Assembly (NCBI RefSeq): GCF_017353175.1
Contig: NZ_JAFMYW010000005.1
Location: forward strand, 124,001 to 188,000
Reading direction: 5' to 3'
DNA length: 64,000 nucleotides
DNA from: Fibrella forsythiae
Lineage (GTDB): Bacteria > Bacteroidota > Bacteroidia > Cytophagales > Spirosomataceae
Shown piece by piece: positions 35,300 to 44,187 of this stretch; positions within the stretch are counted from its first letter, which is position 1; each line of letters starts with the position of its first letter. The notes beneath the pieces were generated by a model. It did not search any database. It saw only the letters and a program-made list of their open reading frames with translations, and was not told the origin of the DNA. The position numbers were made by a program, and so were the translations under genes.

Positions 35300-36268
35300 A
35301 TGTTTGTTCAGCGAAACTTTCTGTATATCGTTATGGCATTGGCCGTAGGGTTTGCCATCTTCATGGGCGCTACCGTTTATCAGAAAGGGCCGACCACGCC
35401 ACCCGCTCCCTCGCTGGCATCGACGAAACCGTTTCGGGATTATTGGTTTGGCGGAAAAGCGGAACTGAACACCTACCGCCTCGATCAGGCGCAGTACGGA
35501 GCCTCGCGATTGGGCGAGGCCGTGCTGGTTTTCGTCACGGAAGATTTCCGGACTGATAAGCAGGTGAAGTCAGAGTCGGAGGAGTCGCACAGCCTGGCTA
35601 TTCCGGTGCTGAAGACCAACTATATACGCCGGTTTGTGACGGGCGTGTACGACTACTCGCTGTTTACGTCGGTCTTTACACCGATCGACAACCCAAAATT
35701 CCCGAACACGTTAAAGGTCAGTACGTCGGGGCAGGAGTGGTGCGGTCAGAGCTACGTGCAGGTAAGTTATAAGAACAACGGCTACGCAGTATCGGGCCGG
35801 TCGTATTTTGAACAGGAGGCTACCGAAGATTATACCGTTGGCAAGGCCCTGCTGGAAGATGAACTCTGGAACCGCATCCGGCTTAACCCCGACAAGCTAC
35901 CCACCGGCGATATTCATCTGATTCCCGGCACACAAGCTGCGCGCCTCCGCCACAAACGGCTGGAATCGCTCGCTGCCACAGCCACTCTCGACTCGGCACA
36001 GGGCGTTGACTGGGTGCGTACCAACGTACCTGGCGTCGCTGTTGGCTCCTGCAAAGCGTATTCTGTTGATTACAAAGAAGATGGGCGGAAACTGACGATC
36101 ATTTTCGAGTCAGCATTCCCGCACAGGATCGCTGGCTGGGAAGACACCTACAAGACGAAAGACAAGGTGCTGACCTCACGGGCCATTCTCCAGAAAAGCC
36201 TCCAATCCGACTACTGGAACCACAACACCCCCGCCGACAGCACCTTACGGCGGGAGTTGGGACTATAG
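35300..36268 (+). CDS. Exported protein of unknown function, membrane-anchored
   Basis: A 322-residue protein. An N-terminal hydrophobic segment (FLYIVMALAVGFAIFMGATVY) acts as a signal anchor, and the rest is a single soluble region, probably periplasmic. Recognisable stretches are FRDYWFGGKAELNTYRLDQ near the start and GQEWCGQSYVQVSYKNNGY in the middle. I know such sequences only as uncharacterised Bacteroidota proteins. Two Cys (in EWCGQS and GSCKAYS) could pair. It lies in a run of same-strand genes after the Coq4-like gene. No enzyme motif was recognised. Confidence 0.75.
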   Translation: MFVQRNFLYIVMALAVGFAIFMGATVYQKGPTTPPAPSLASTKPFRDYWFGGKAELNTYRLDQAQYGASRLGEAVLVFVTEDFRTDKQVKSESEESHSLAIPVLKTNYIRRFVTGVYDYSLFTSVFTPIDNPKFPNTLKVSTSGQEWCGQSYVQVSYKNNGYAVSGRSYFEQEATEDYTVGKALLEDELWNRIRLNPDKLPTGDIHLIPGTQAARLRHKRLESLAATATLDSAQGVDWVRTNVPGVAVGSCKAYSVDYKEDGRKLTIIFESAFPHRIAGWEDTYKTKDKVLTSRAILQKSLQSDYWNHNTPADSTLRRELGL

Positions 36269-36302
36269 TAAGCAAAACGACGCTTACCTAACAAACTCAG
36301 CG

Positions 36303-36425
36303 ATGAATACGCTTTTCCCTTACCTGCCCTACATCTCAATTGTTTTTCATCTTGCCGCCTACGTTGTAGGCATGACCCTGGGGATTTTAGGGATCAAAGC
36401 GCTGCGCAAATACTTACGCACGTAA
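36303..36425 (+). CDS. Small single-helix membrane protein, 40 residues
   Basis: ATG 36303 to TAA 36425 encodes 40 residues with one membrane helix (IVFHLAAYVVGMTLGILGI) and a basic C-terminus (KALRKYLRT), the usual inside-positive layout. The start lies 34 nt after the previous stop on the same strand. No family known. Length and composition favour a real small protein over a chance ORF, but there is no homology evidence here. Confidence 0.5.
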   Translation: MNTLFPYLPYISIVFHLAAYVVGMTLGILGIKALRKYLRT

Positions 36426-36457
36426 TACTTGAACCTATGCGAGCCCTGCGATTAGGC

Positions 36458-36940
36458 CTAATCAACTTTGGTGAACCACACCGATACGCGACCTAATGAA
36501 AAGCCGGGCGGCGCAAATACGTAAGAGGCCCAATTTGGTGAACTTGCCGGCGCAACAGGCGGAGCAATAACCAGTTCGCTACCCAACTGATTATTTGGCT
36601 GGGTCGGGTTTGTTTCCAACGTCAGGTAGTAGCCCTGTGGCTTTGTCAGCACATAAACCTTATTATAGGTGGTGTCTCTGGCTGGCGAATACAGATCGTT
36701 GGCGGGCGCTTTCACCCTGACACGTACTGTATCGGGAGCAATTCGTTCAATCTGAAACGTCACGGTTTTACCGTTGATTGGAAAGGGCGTCTTCTTGTCG
36801 AATGTTACGTAGTCTGTAGCTGCGTACGTACCTGCTATCACCTTGGCTGCATCGGTGGCGAGGACTGGACCCACGAGTGGATCACCAGGTTTGCAGGCAG
36901 CGCATAGGGTGAGTCCTAGTATGATCAGTTGCTTTTTCAT
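36458..36940 (-). CDS. Small lipoprotein
   Basis: A 160-residue protein. ATG 36940 gives MKKQLIILGLTLCAAC with the lipobox Cys at residue 16. The mature part is beta-rich (GKTVTFQIERIAPDTVRVRV, YYLTLETNPTQPN) and not recognised. The ATG overlaps the TGA of a preceding short ORF (TGATG), so translational coupling to an upstream reading frame is possible. It converges with the small membrane protein gene; a 12-nt palindrome (ATTAGGCCTAAT, 36451-36462) straddles its stop. Confidence 0.75.
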   Translation of the reverse strand: MKKQLIILGLTLCAACKPGDPLVGPVLATDAAKVIAGTYAATDYVTFDKKTPFPINGKTVTFQIERIAPDTVRVRVKAPANDLYSPARDTTYNKVYVLTKPQGYYLTLETNPTQPNNQLGSELVIAPPVAPASSPNWASYVFAPPGFSLGRVSVWFTKVD

Positions 36941-37077
36941 CACGCTAAGTGTTTAGATAAGTGGTAAAACCTGCTAACTCTCTGAATGTTATGCAACGCC
37001 GTTGTGTCAATAAAAGTCACGTAGGGCAAACGATACTCTACGCCATCAAGTAAAACCAACAGTGGTTTCGATAGCAT
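36940..37077 (-). pseudogene. Short ORF, possible remnant of a TonB-plug-like region
   Basis: 45 residues from ATG 37077. The middle, KPLLVLLDGVEYRLPYV, resembles the KPLxVxDGVE strand of TonB-dependent receptor plug domains, and a following TTALHNIQRVS faintly echoes the usual DIESI segment. The rest of any receptor is absent. The frame extends upstream to 37200 without stop but there overlaps the next gene out of frame. Its TGA overlaps the start of the lipoprotein gene. It may be a degraded fragment or a small leader gene. Confidence 0.25.
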
Positions 37078-37099
37078 AAAACGCCCGCTGTTGATCGCC

Positions 37100-38275
37100 T
37101 TATGGCGTAAATACCCATAAGAATGACTCGCGCTCGGTCGGAGTTTTCGTATCGTTAGTGCTGTAGCCTGCCCAGAACGTGCCATTGTTGAGCCAGCCAT
37201 ACTGGTTCACAACGCCCACCGGCCGCTTGCCACCGGTGGCTGTATTACGAAGCCACAGGATATCCCGACCCGATGCATCGTTCCTGTACAGGACCCATTT
37301 GCCATCGGGCGATAGTTGAGCGCCCGAAAGTGTGCTACGTTCACTAAAGACACTCGTTTTGGTCGCTGTAGCAGGGTCATATTGGTTCACCCCTGTGCCG
37401 CCGTTACCTGGCGCAGTCAGCCAGATGTAACGACTGTCAGGTGTCCAGCTTAGGTCATATACGGTTGGCTGGCTATCGAGTTGCTTTTGGGTATTGGTCC
37501 GTGCATCGAAATACCATAGGCCGGGACGTTTGTAATCCGTAAAGACTATCTGCTGGCCATCAGGCGCGATGGCGTAGTTCCATAACTCGGCTTCGGCTGG
37601 TAACGGTACATCGGCATAGGCATTCGTAGCCAGGTCGTAGCTTATCAGGGCTCGTTTGGCCGACCGGGTTATCTCAAAAAAAGCGCGTTGGTTGGTACTA
37701 CTCCACCCTCTGAATAAGGGCTGGCTAGTCGTTGGTGCGGTGTAAGCGGCTACCTGCTTTGTACCGGTCGCGTCTATCACTGACGTGGTAAGGATTCTTG
37801 AGATATTCGTATAGTCTGCTTTCTGCTCAATCACGGGCAAACCAGTCGACGACACATAATACATCGCCTGCGGGTCGTATGACATTAGCTTCCTCGTGGG
37901 CACCACCACATCGTTTACCAGCAACACCGGCTTGCTATCGGCGGTGTGCCCGGCCAGAGCCCCTTTTACTTGGATGTAATAAGAGGTGCCGGGTTGCAGC
38001 GTAGTCAGCGAATAACTGGTCTGACTGGTGGTGCCGATTAACTGGTACCCACCCGATATATTGTCTGATATATAGACTTCGGCCTTGTCGAAAGGCGTTT
38101 CAACCGGACCCGCTGTTGACGGAAACACGGAACCACGAAGCTTAACCGATAAGGGACTGGTGCCATAGTCGATCCAGGCTGCCATGGCAAATGTGTTGGC
38201 AGGGTCAGGGTCTGGCTGGTGTTTGCAACTGATTCCCAGCAGAACGAGCAATGCGAGAGGTAGCACCTTTTTCAT
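37100..38275 (-). CDS. Lipoprotein with FN3-like domain and WD40-like propeller
   Basis: A 391-residue protein from ATG 38275, which opens the lipoprotein signal MKKVLPLALLVLLGISC (Cys at residue 17). An FN3-like domain follows (FDKAEVYISDNISGGYQLIG, LQPGTSYYIQVKGALAG). The C-terminal 250 residues contain PD40/WD40-like strands: YAIAPDGQQIVFTDYKRPG, LSWTPDSRYIWLTAPGNGG and AQLSPDGKWVLYRNDASGRD. It is probably surface- or periplasm-facing and membrane-tethered. A longer frame to 38341 is not needed. The function is unknown; propeller lipoproteins of this type often bind proteins or peptidoglycan complexes. Confidence 0.85.
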   Translation of the reverse strand: MKKVLPLALLVLLGISCKHQPDPDPANTFAMAAWIDYGTSPLSVKLRGSVFPSTAGPVETPFDKAEVYISDNISGGYQLIGTTSQTSYSLTTLQPGTSYYIQVKGALAGHTADSKPVLLVNDVVVPTRKLMSYDPQAMYYVSSTGLPVIEQKADYTNISRILTTSVIDATGTKQVAAYTAPTTSQPLFRGWSSTNQRAFFEITRSAKRALISYDLATNAYADVPLPAEAELWNYAIAPDGQQIVFTDYKRPGLWYFDARTNTQKQLDSQPTVYDLSWTPDSRYIWLTAPGNGGTGVNQYDPATATKTSVFSERSTLSGAQLSPDGKWVLYRNDASGRDILWLRNTATGGKRPVGVVNQYGWLNNGTFWAGYSTNDTKTPTERESFLWVFTP

Positions 38276-38376
38276 ACGGAATCGAATCGTGTGTCTGGAG
38301 CAAAGACCCTGATGTTGACCCAACCGTTGGCATGGGTACACTTTTTAGCTGAACGGCACTACTCCGCTGGTTAGTA

Positions 38377-39690
38377 TTAACCCAGCACGGTTTCGGCCAG
38401 CAAATAGGCATTCAGGCAGATAATCAGACCGGCCACGCCCCAAGCGAGGTAACGTACCCAGCCAGGGTTGACGAAGCGACCCATTTTCAGGCGGTCGCTG
38501 GTGAACTGCACGAGCGGCACCACAGCAAAACTTAATTGCAACGAAAGCACAACCTGACTGAATACGAGCAATTCGGATGTACCCCGTTCGCCATATAGAA
38601 TGGCCACGACCAGCGCAGGTACAATGGCAATGAGCCGGGTGATAAGGCGACGTACCCACGGCTTCAGGCGAAGGTTCAGAAACCCTTCCATCACGATCTG
38701 GCCCGCCAACGTACCTGTGAGTGTACTGTTCTGGCCTGATGCCAGCAGGGCAACGGCAAACAGCATACTGGCCAGCTGAACGCCCAGCAACGGATCGAGC
38801 AGGCGGTGGGCGTCGGTGATATCGGCTACCTGTTGATTACCGGAAAAGTGAAACGCAGCGGCAGCCAGAATCAGAATAGCCGCATTAATAAAAAAGGCCA
38901 GTAGCAACGACACGGTAGAATCGATGGTGGCGAATTTGATGGCTTTGGCCTTACCCGTTTCCGTTCGGGGATAATCGCGGGTTTGTACAATGCTGGAATG
39001 CAGATACAGGTTGTGTGGCATTACCGTTGCCCCCAAAATACCAATCGCGATATAAAGCATCTTTGGGTTCGTTACCACTTCAGCACGCGGTACCAGGCCA
39101 CCGAGAATAGCGTTTATCGCCGGCCTCGATACGATAAGTTCGTAGGCGAAACAGGCCAGAATCATAAAAATCAGGCCAGCTACAATGATCTCGATCATGC
39201 GAAAGCCCTTGTTCTGCAACCAGAGAAGCAGCAGTACATCGATTGCCGTAACCACAATACCAACAGGCAACGGCATACCAAACAGGAGATTCAACGCGAT
39301 AGCCGAACCGATGACCTCGGCCAGATCGGTGGCGGCAATGGCAATTTCGGCCAGTACCCACAGGCCCATCCCTACCGGGCGGCTGTAATGATCCCGACAG
39401 GCCTGCGCCAGGTCCCGTTCGGTAGCAATGCCTAGTTTCAGCGATAAATGTTGTAACAGAATGGCAAACAGATTAGAGATCAGCACTACCGACAACAGAC
39501 GATAGCCAAATTGAGCCCCTCCGGCAATGTCAGTGGCCCAGTTACCCGGATCCATGTACCCAACGGCCACCATCAAACCGGGGCCGAGGTATGCTTTCAA
39601 TGTCCGAAAAAAACCAGCCGACGCAGGTACGTGGATAGTTGAATGCGCCTCCGGTAACGATTGAGTAAAGATTTCCTGCCGCCAGGCCAT
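38377..39690 (-). CDS. mntH: Nramp family Mn2+/divalent metal transporter
   Basis: A 437-residue polytopic inner-membrane protein with canonical Nramp motifs: DPGN in TM1 (residues 47-50, [11 protein letters not shown]) and MPH in TM6 (224-226, [11 protein letters not shown]). It should import Mn2+ or Fe2+ with protons. It is transcribed away from a DtxR/MntR-type regulator gene with a DtxR-like operator between them, the usual MntH-MntR arrangement. The start MAWRQEIF lies 10 nt from a heptad-repeat hairpin. Compare the atypical paralog at 7839-9026. Confidence 0.93.
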   Translation of the reverse strand: MAWRQEIFTQSLPEAHSTIHVPASAGFFRTLKAYLGPGLMVAVGYMDPGNWATDIAGGAQFGYRLLSVVLISNLFAILLQHLSLKLGIATERDLAQACRDHYSRPVGMGLWVLAEIAIAATDLAEVIGSAIALNLLFGMPLPVGIVVTAIDVLLLLWLQNKGFRMIEIIVAGLIFMILACFAYELIVSRPAINAILGGLVPRAEVVTNPKMLYIAIGILGATVMPHNLYLHSSIVQTRDYPRTETGKAKAIKFATIDSTVSLLLAFFINAAILILAAAAFHFSGNQQVADITDAHRLLDPLLGVQLASMLFAVALLASGQNSTLTGTLAGQIVMEGFLNLRLKPWVRRLITRLIAIVPALVVAILYGERGTSELLVFSQVVLSLQLSFAVVPLVQFTSDRLKMGRFVNPGWVRYLAWGVAGLIICLNAYLLAETVLG

Positions 39691-39700
39691 AAATTAGGGA

Positions 39701-39796
39701 GTTTCAGGTTTCAAGTGTCATGTTTCAAGTGCGTTGCTTGTCAACTGATCCGCAGATAAGCAACGCACTTGAAACATGACACTTGAAACCTGAAAC
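39701..39796. repeat. Heptad-repeat hairpin before mntH
   Basis: Perfect 39-bp arms 39701-39739 and 39758-39796. The arm is a series of 7-nt units (GTTTCAG, GTTTCAA, then GTGTCAT) ending in the tip GCGTTGCTT/AAGCAACGC, with an 18-nt loop. It lies between divergent genes but is adjacent to the mntH start (10 nt); the operator for the regulator lies on its other side. Confidence 0.9.
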
Positions 39797-39800
39797 TTAT

Positions 39801-39818
39801 TTTTAGGTTCATCTAAAA
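39801..39818. promoter_or_regulatory. DtxR/MntR-type operator
   Basis: TTTTAGGTTCATCTAAAA, with perfect outer arms TTTTAG/CTAAAA around 6 nt, resembles the TTTAGG...CCTAAA operators of the DtxR/MntR family. It lies directly before the -33 region of the mntR-like promoter and in the mntH upstream region, so binding could repress both genes when metal is plentiful. Confidence 0.6.
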
Positions 39819-39819
39819 A

Positions 39820-39850
39820 TTTATTCTTACTAATCAAAAAACTACATTTG
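39820..39850 (+). promoter_or_regulatory. Bacteroidota promoter of the DtxR/MntR gene
   Basis: TTTA (39820-39823), a 19-nt spacer and TACATTTG (39843-39850), a full match to TAnnTTTG with one mismatch in the -33 TTTG. Transcription would begin near 39857, giving a leader of about 48 nt before the ATG at 39905. Confidence 0.6.
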
Positions 39851-39904
39851 TGTGGTTAATGTTCACGCTACCTATACAAATGGGAAGAAATAACCACCAA
39901 CTCT

Positions 39905-40567
39905 ATGGCTACTACGTCGTTCACTGAAGAAAACTACCTGAAGACGATCTACGCCATAGCCAGTCGGCAGCAGGGGGAGGTGAGCACAAATGCCCTGGCC
40001 GAAATGACCGCCACCCGCGCCGCCTCGGTAACCGATATGCTCAAGCGACTGGCCGATAAGGGGTTAATTCATTACAAACGATATCAGGGCGTTCGGTTAA
40101 CCGACGAAGGCGAGCGACTGGCGTTGACTATTATTCGCCGCCACCGGCTGTGGGAAGTGTTTCTGGTCGACAAACTGGGTTTTGGCTGGGACCAGGTGCA
40201 CGAAATGGCCGAGGAACTTGAACACGTTCGGTCTGATGAACTGGTAACCCGCCTCGACGCGTTTCTGAATCACCCGCAGTTCGATCCGCACGGTGACCCC
40301 ATTCCCACCCCGGCCGGATTGATGCCCGACGTAACGTACCGAAAACTGGCCGATCTGGTACCAACTGAAGAAGCCTGCCTGATGGGCGTTCTCGATCATT
40401 CGGCGTCCTTTCTGCAACACCTCGACGCCTGCGGACTGACCCTTGGCAGTGTTGTTAAAGTTTCTGAAATCAGCTCGTTCGATCGGTCCATGCAGGTGAC
40501 TATTGTGCCCGATCAGGCGTTATTTGTTAGCCACGATGTGGCGAAGAACTTGTTAGTCTCCGAATGA
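39905..40567 (+). CDS. DtxR/MntR family metal-dependent repressor
   Basis: A 220-residue regulator. The N-terminal winged helix starts SFTEENYLKTIYAI, with recognition helix ATRAASVTDMLKRLADKGLI and wing YQGVRLTDEGERLA. The dimerisation and metal domain follows (RRHRLWEVFLVDKLGFGWDQVHEMAEELEHV), with His and Glu ligands of the DtxR type. The C-terminal FeoA/SH3-like domain is present (LTLGSVVKVSEISSFDRSM). It likely represses mntH and itself with Mn2+ or Fe2+ through the operator at 39801. Its last codons overlap the LptF/LptG-type gene by 4 nt (ATGA). Confidence 0.92.
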   Translation: MATTSFTEENYLKTIYAIASRQQGEVSTNALAEMTATRAASVTDMLKRLADKGLIHYKRYQGVRLTDEGERLALTIIRRHRLWEVFLVDKLGFGWDQVHEMAEELEHVRSDELVTRLDAFLNHPQFDPHGDPIPTPAGLMPDVTYRKLADLVPTEEACLMGVLDHSASFLQHLDACGLTLGSVVKVSEISSFDRSMQVTIVPDQALFVSHDVAKNLLVSE

Positions 40568-41646
40568 AAAAGCTTGACTGGTACATTCTGAAGCGGTTTT
40601 TGCAGACCTACTTCTTCGTAGTGCTGCTAATCGTATTGATTGTCTGCGTAGTTGACTACACCGAAAAAGTAGATGATTTCCGGAAACGGTCGGCCCCCGG
40701 TGCGGCCATCTTCTTCGATTACTACCTGAATTTTATTCCGCACTGGGCCAACATGATCAGTCCATTGATGGTATTCATTGCCACGGTTTTCCTGACCTCG
40801 CAGTTGGCCTCGCGTTCCGAAATCATTGCCATTCTGAGTAGCGGCGTCAGTTTCATCCGGCTGCTGTACCCCTACGTGCTTGGCTCGCTGATTCTGGCGG
40901 GGGTCAGCTACTACATGGTAAACTACCTGATTCCGAAAGCGAATAAAACCCGAATCGGCTTTGAACTGAAATACACCAAAGACGCCTATACCTACACAGG
41001 CCGCAACGTGCACATGAAGCTGGCGCCAAACGTGTATGCCTATCTGGAAAGTTATAACAACCTGAATAACACGGGCTATAAATTCACGCTGGAAGAAGTA
41101 GACGGGAACCAGCTTCGCCAAAAGTTATCGGCCGACCGGATCGAGTGGGACACTAAAAAGGGCAAATGGTCGATCTACGATTATCAGGTCAGGAAGTTCG
41201 ATGCCCAGCAACACGAAACCCTCACCCCGCCCGTCACCCGTACCGACTCGACGCTGAACATGAAACCCTCGGATTTCGACTCAGATTTCAGCCTCTTCGA
41301 AACCCTGACCAAACCGGAACTGGAAAGCTACATTGCCTTGATTCAGAGCCGGGGGGCCGATGGGGTACAGACGTACCTGCTCGAAAAGTACACCCGCGCT
41401 ACCCGCCCGTTTGCCATTGTTATCCTGACGGTCATCGGCGTTATTATGTCGGCCCGTAAAAGTCGGAGGGGCGTGGGTTGGCAGGTAGCGCTGGGTTTCA
41501 TTCTGGCCTTTGTCTACATCCTCTTTTACATGCTGGCCAAAGGCGTTGCTGAATCGGGAGCTATCAGCCCGGTGCTGGCCGTCTGGCTTCCCAACCTTAT
41601 TTTCGCGGGTATTGGCGTCTTGCTCTACAATACCATACCCAGATAA
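40564..41646 (+). CDS. LptF/LptG family permease
   Basis: A 360-residue inner-membrane protein with the LptF/LptG start LDWYILKRFLQTYFFVVLLI, three N-terminal helices (NMISPLMVFIATVFLTSQLA), a periplasmic jelly-roll insert of about 150 residues, and three C-terminal helices (FAIVILTVIGVIMSA). These form the transmembrane part of the lipopolysaccharide-extracting LptB2FG ATPase. In Bacteroidota LptF and LptG are hard to tell apart by eye, so no symbol is given. ATGA overlap with the metal regulator gene shows translational coupling, an odd pairing of metal control and LPS export. Confidence 0.9.
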   Translation: MKKLDWYILKRFLQTYFFVVLLIVLIVCVVDYTEKVDDFRKRSAPGAAIFFDYYLNFIPHWANMISPLMVFIATVFLTSQLASRSEIIAILSSGVSFIRLLYPYVLGSLILAGVSYYMVNYLIPKANKTRIGFELKYTKDAYTYTGRNVHMKLAPNVYAYLESYNNLNNTGYKFTLEEVDGNQLRQKLSADRIEWDTKKGKWSIYDYQVRKFDAQQHETLTPPVTRTDSTLNMKPSDFDSDFSLFETLTKPELESYIALIQSRGADGVQTYLLEKYTRATRPFAIVILTVIGVIMSARKSRRGVGWQVALGFILAFVYILFYMLAKGVAESGAISPVLAVWLPNLIFAGIGVLLYNTIPR

Positions 41647-41742
41647 GTTTCAGGTTTAATGTCCTCAGTCTTCCGTTCTCTGTCTTCTGTTGCTTCGCAC
41701 CTTAGCAGCGCAACAGAAGACAGAGAACGGAAGACTGAAGAC
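41647..41742. repeat. Heptad-repeat hairpin before the EamA gene
   Basis: Arms 41661-41693 and 41710-41742 pair over 33 nt with one mismatch. Units of 7 nt begin right after the LptF/G stop (GTTTCAG at 41647, GTTTAAT, GTCCTCA, GTCTTCC). The tip is TTGC...GCAA around TTCGCACCTTAGCAGC. The EamA ATG lies 8 nt beyond the right arm. Confidence 0.88.
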
Positions 41743-41750
41743 ACCGTCAC

Positions 41751-42668
41751 ATGCCCAACCCCTCCTTCCGCGATTATCTTCACCTGCACTTTATCGTGCT
41801 CATCTGGGGGTTTACAGCTATTCTTGGCTTACTACTCGAACCACTTGGTGCTCCCGCACTGGTAGCTCTCCGCACTGGGTTGGCCGCACTAGGTCTTGTC
41901 GTTGTGTTGCGTGTGAAACCCGGGTTGGCGCTCAAAGGCAACGTACCTGAGCAGCGACAGGCAAACGATCAGTGGGCTTTGCTGGCAACGGGCGGCATTA
42001 TTGCCGTTCACTGGTTTGCTTTTTTTTGGGCTGCCCGGCTGGCCAATGCCTCGGTTTGTCTGGCGGGTATGGCCACCAGCTCGCTGTGGGCGTCGGCGCT
42101 GGAGCCAATCATTCTGAAACGCCGCGTAAAAGCTGTTGAGGTACTCATGGGCGTGGTGGTGATGTCGGGGCTTTATCTGATTTTCCGGTTTGAATTTGAT
42201 AAAGTAGCTGGCCTGTCGATGGCCGTGTTCTCGGCGATGCTGGCCGCGCTGTTTACGATCATCAACAGCCGGTTTGCCCAGCGGCACGCCTCGCTGGTCA
42301 TTGCCCGGCAGGAAATGATCGGTGCCTTTTTAACATCAGCGGTGTTGTGCGGCATTTATATAGCTGTTGCCCACCCGCCCCTGTCTGAATTACTTCCCCA
42401 ACGTTCCGGACAGTGGTTATGGCTTTTCATTCTTGCGTTCGTCTGCACGGTATACGCCTACACGGCGGGTGTGAGCCTCTTACGCAAGTTTTCACCCTAC
42501 ATGGCTATTCTGACCGTAAATTTGGAGCCAGTTTACGGTATTCTGCTGGCGGTCCTGATTTTCAACGACCGCGAACGCATGACCACAGGCTTTTACCTCG
42601 GTACGCTCGTGATTCTGTTGGCTGTGCTGGCATACCCTTTTTTAAACAGAGTTAAGAGTGAAGAGTGA
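41751..42668 (+). CDS. EamA/DMT family transporter
   Basis: A 305-residue protein with ten hydrophobic segments in two repeated EamA halves (FIVLIWGFTAILGLLLEPLG at the start; FACTVYAYTAGVSLLRKFSP-like start of the second half, ending in YLGTLVILLAVLAYPFL). These drug/metabolite exporters work in the inner membrane; the substrate cannot be read from the sequence. The last residues (RVKSEE) and stop are encoded by the 7-nt repeats of the next hairpin, so the C-terminus has been set by repeat DNA. The start follows the hairpin at 41742. Confidence 0.9.
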   Translation: MPNPSFRDYLHLHFIVLIWGFTAILGLLLEPLGAPALVALRTGLAALGLVVVLRVKPGLALKGNVPEQRQANDQWALLATGGIIAVHWFAFFWAARLANASVCLAGMATSSLWASALEPIILKRRVKAVEVLMGVVVMSGLYLIFRFEFDKVAGLSMAVFSAMLAALFTIINSRFAQRHASLVIARQEMIGAFLTSAVLCGIYIAVAHPPLSELLPQRSGQWLWLFILAFVCTVYAYTAGVSLLRKFSPYMAILTVNLEPVYGILLAVLIFNDRERMTTGFYLGTLVILLAVLAYPFLNRVKSEE

Positions 42669-42750
42669 AGAATTAAGAGTTGCGCTACGATCATCAGCGG
42701 ACCTGGCTTTCTAAAACTTATAACTCTTCACTCTTAACTTTTAACTCTTA
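42649..42750. repeat. Heptad-repeat hairpin overlapping the EamA stop
   Basis: The left arm is a run of 7-nt units (AGAGTTA, AGAGTGA twice, AGAATTA) starting inside the EamA gene. The right arm has AACTCTT and CACTCTT units and ends directly at the ATG of the next gene (42751). Pairing of the arms is imperfect and the tip is TTGCGCT-like. The loop region is about 40 nt. Confidence 0.8.
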
Positions 42751-44187
42751 ATGACCCACCCGCTACTGGCCCGCCTGCTGTCGTTATCTGCTTACGGATT
42801 CTTTGCCATAGCGTTTGTACCGCTTTTAGCACTCTCGTATTTCAACCACCCGTCGGCCGCCGACGATTACTGCTTCGCCGATACCGCAGTGCGCTACGGC
42901 TTCTGGCAGGCCCAGAAATACTATTATGATGGCTGGACAGGGCGTTATTTCTCTAACTTCCTTGTCCACGGAAGTCCGCTTGTATGGGGCTGGTACGCTG
43001 GTTACAAATTCATTCCGGGGTTGATGGCAACGGCCTTTGTGTGGGCCACCTATTTATTCATCGTTGAGTCGCTGCGTGGTCTGGTGCCTGCCTCATCCAT
43101 TCGCCGGGTGTCCTTCATTCTGACAGGTACGTTATTTGGTGTTTACATACTGCAATTACCCAGCATAGTTGAAGCCTTTGTCTGGATGGCTTCCATAACG
43201 GTCTATACGGTACCAACTGCCCTGATGCTGTATTGGGGAGTAGTCCTGTTGCGCTGGTACCAGCAACCGCCAGGTACGTTACGTATGCTCACCGGGCGAT
43301 GGGCGGGTGTTCTTGTGTTTCTGATCGTTGGCTGTGGTGAAACACATATGCTTCTGCTAATCAGTCTGCTACTCTCAATCATCGTCTATCGATTGGCGTT
43401 TCAGCGTCTGGCCGACTGGCGGATGATCGGGCTATTGGGTATAGCCTTCGTGTCGGCCTGGTTAGTGTTCCGTGCGCCGGGTAACGCGATCAGAATGAAC
43501 GGTGGCGCCGCTGGAGGAGACCTGATGAATGGGCTACTTTTATCGGGAAAATGGCTGGTCAGAAACGTACCTGGCTGGTTCGTGAAAACGCCGCTCATAC
43601 CACTCTCTATCCTGTGGGGAATCGCGGGAAACACGTACCTCTACCGGGGCGGCCGTCTGGCTGCGATATTCCAGGTTCCGTTTTGGTATGCCGCACTGGT
43701 GGTGGCCGGGTTGATACTGGCTACGGTTCTCCCCTCTTTCTACGCCACGCAGGTGCTCACCTTACGGGCTATCAATGTTACCTATGCTGTATTCCTGTTT
43801 GGCTGGTTTTATTTGATTACCAGTCAGATACGCTTATTTTCGAGCGTTGCCCGCGTGCCACCGTCTATACTGCCAACCCTGACGGGACTTTGGCTTTTTA
43901 TGAGCTTAGCCAACAGTCAACCCCTGAAACAACTGTACGGTGATCTGCTACGCGGAAAGGCTGCAACCTATGATCGCGAAATGACCGCGCGCCATCAGTA
44001 TCTTGTCGACTCAAAACCAGCTGATACACTTCGGGTGGCACCGTTGACCGTATACCCCGCCAGCTTATTTCTGGAAGATGTACGAACCGACCCAACCCAC
44101 TGGTGGAACCGGTGTCAGTCAGGTTATTACCACCATAAGACCATCATCGTCGACACTACGCTTCGTGCGCCTGCCCCACACTTATGA
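42751..44187 (+). CDS. Polytopic GT-C-like membrane protein (DUF6056-like)
   Basis: A 478-residue protein with about ten membrane helices. After the first helix a periplasmic loop carries HPSAADDYCFADTAV and YYDGWTGRYFSNFLVHGSPL; an acidic pair in this loop and the GRYFSN motif are typical of GT-C glycosyltransferases that use polyprenyl-phosphate sugars, and the family resembles DUF6056. The C-terminal about 80 residues are soluble. Its 3' end overlaps the GT2 gene by 4 nt (ATGA). It probably transfers a sugar supplied by the next gene product to an envelope acceptor; the acceptor is unknown. Confidence 0.75.
   Translation: MTHPLLARLLSLSAYGFFAIAFVPLLALSYFNHPSAADDYCFADTAVRYGFWQAQKYYYDGWTGRYFSNFLVHGSPLVWGWYAGYKFIPGLMATAFVWATYLFIVESLRGLVPASSIRRVSFILTGTLFGVYILQLPSIVEAFVWMASITVYTVPTALMLYWGVVLLRWYQQPPGTLRMLTGRWAGVLVFLIVGCGETHMLLLISLLLSIIVYRLAFQRLADWRMIGLLGIAFVSAWLVFRAPGNAIRMNGGAAGGDLMNGLLLSGKWLVRNVPGWFVKTPLIPLSILWGIAGNTYLYRGGRLAAIFQVPFWYAALVVAGLILATVLPSFYATQVLTLRAINVTYAVFLFGWFYLITSQIRLFSSVARVPPSILPTLTGLWLFMSLANSQPLKQLYGDLLRGKAATYDREMTARHQYLVDSKPADTLRVAPLTVYPASLFLEDVRTDPTHWWNRCQSGYYHHKTIIVDTTLRAPAPHL

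Noticed and set aside
35300-36268. Naming this protein a septum-formation (Maf) inhibitor
   Set aside because: No Maf nucleotide pyrophosphatase motif is present and the protein has a membrane anchor; left as unknown.
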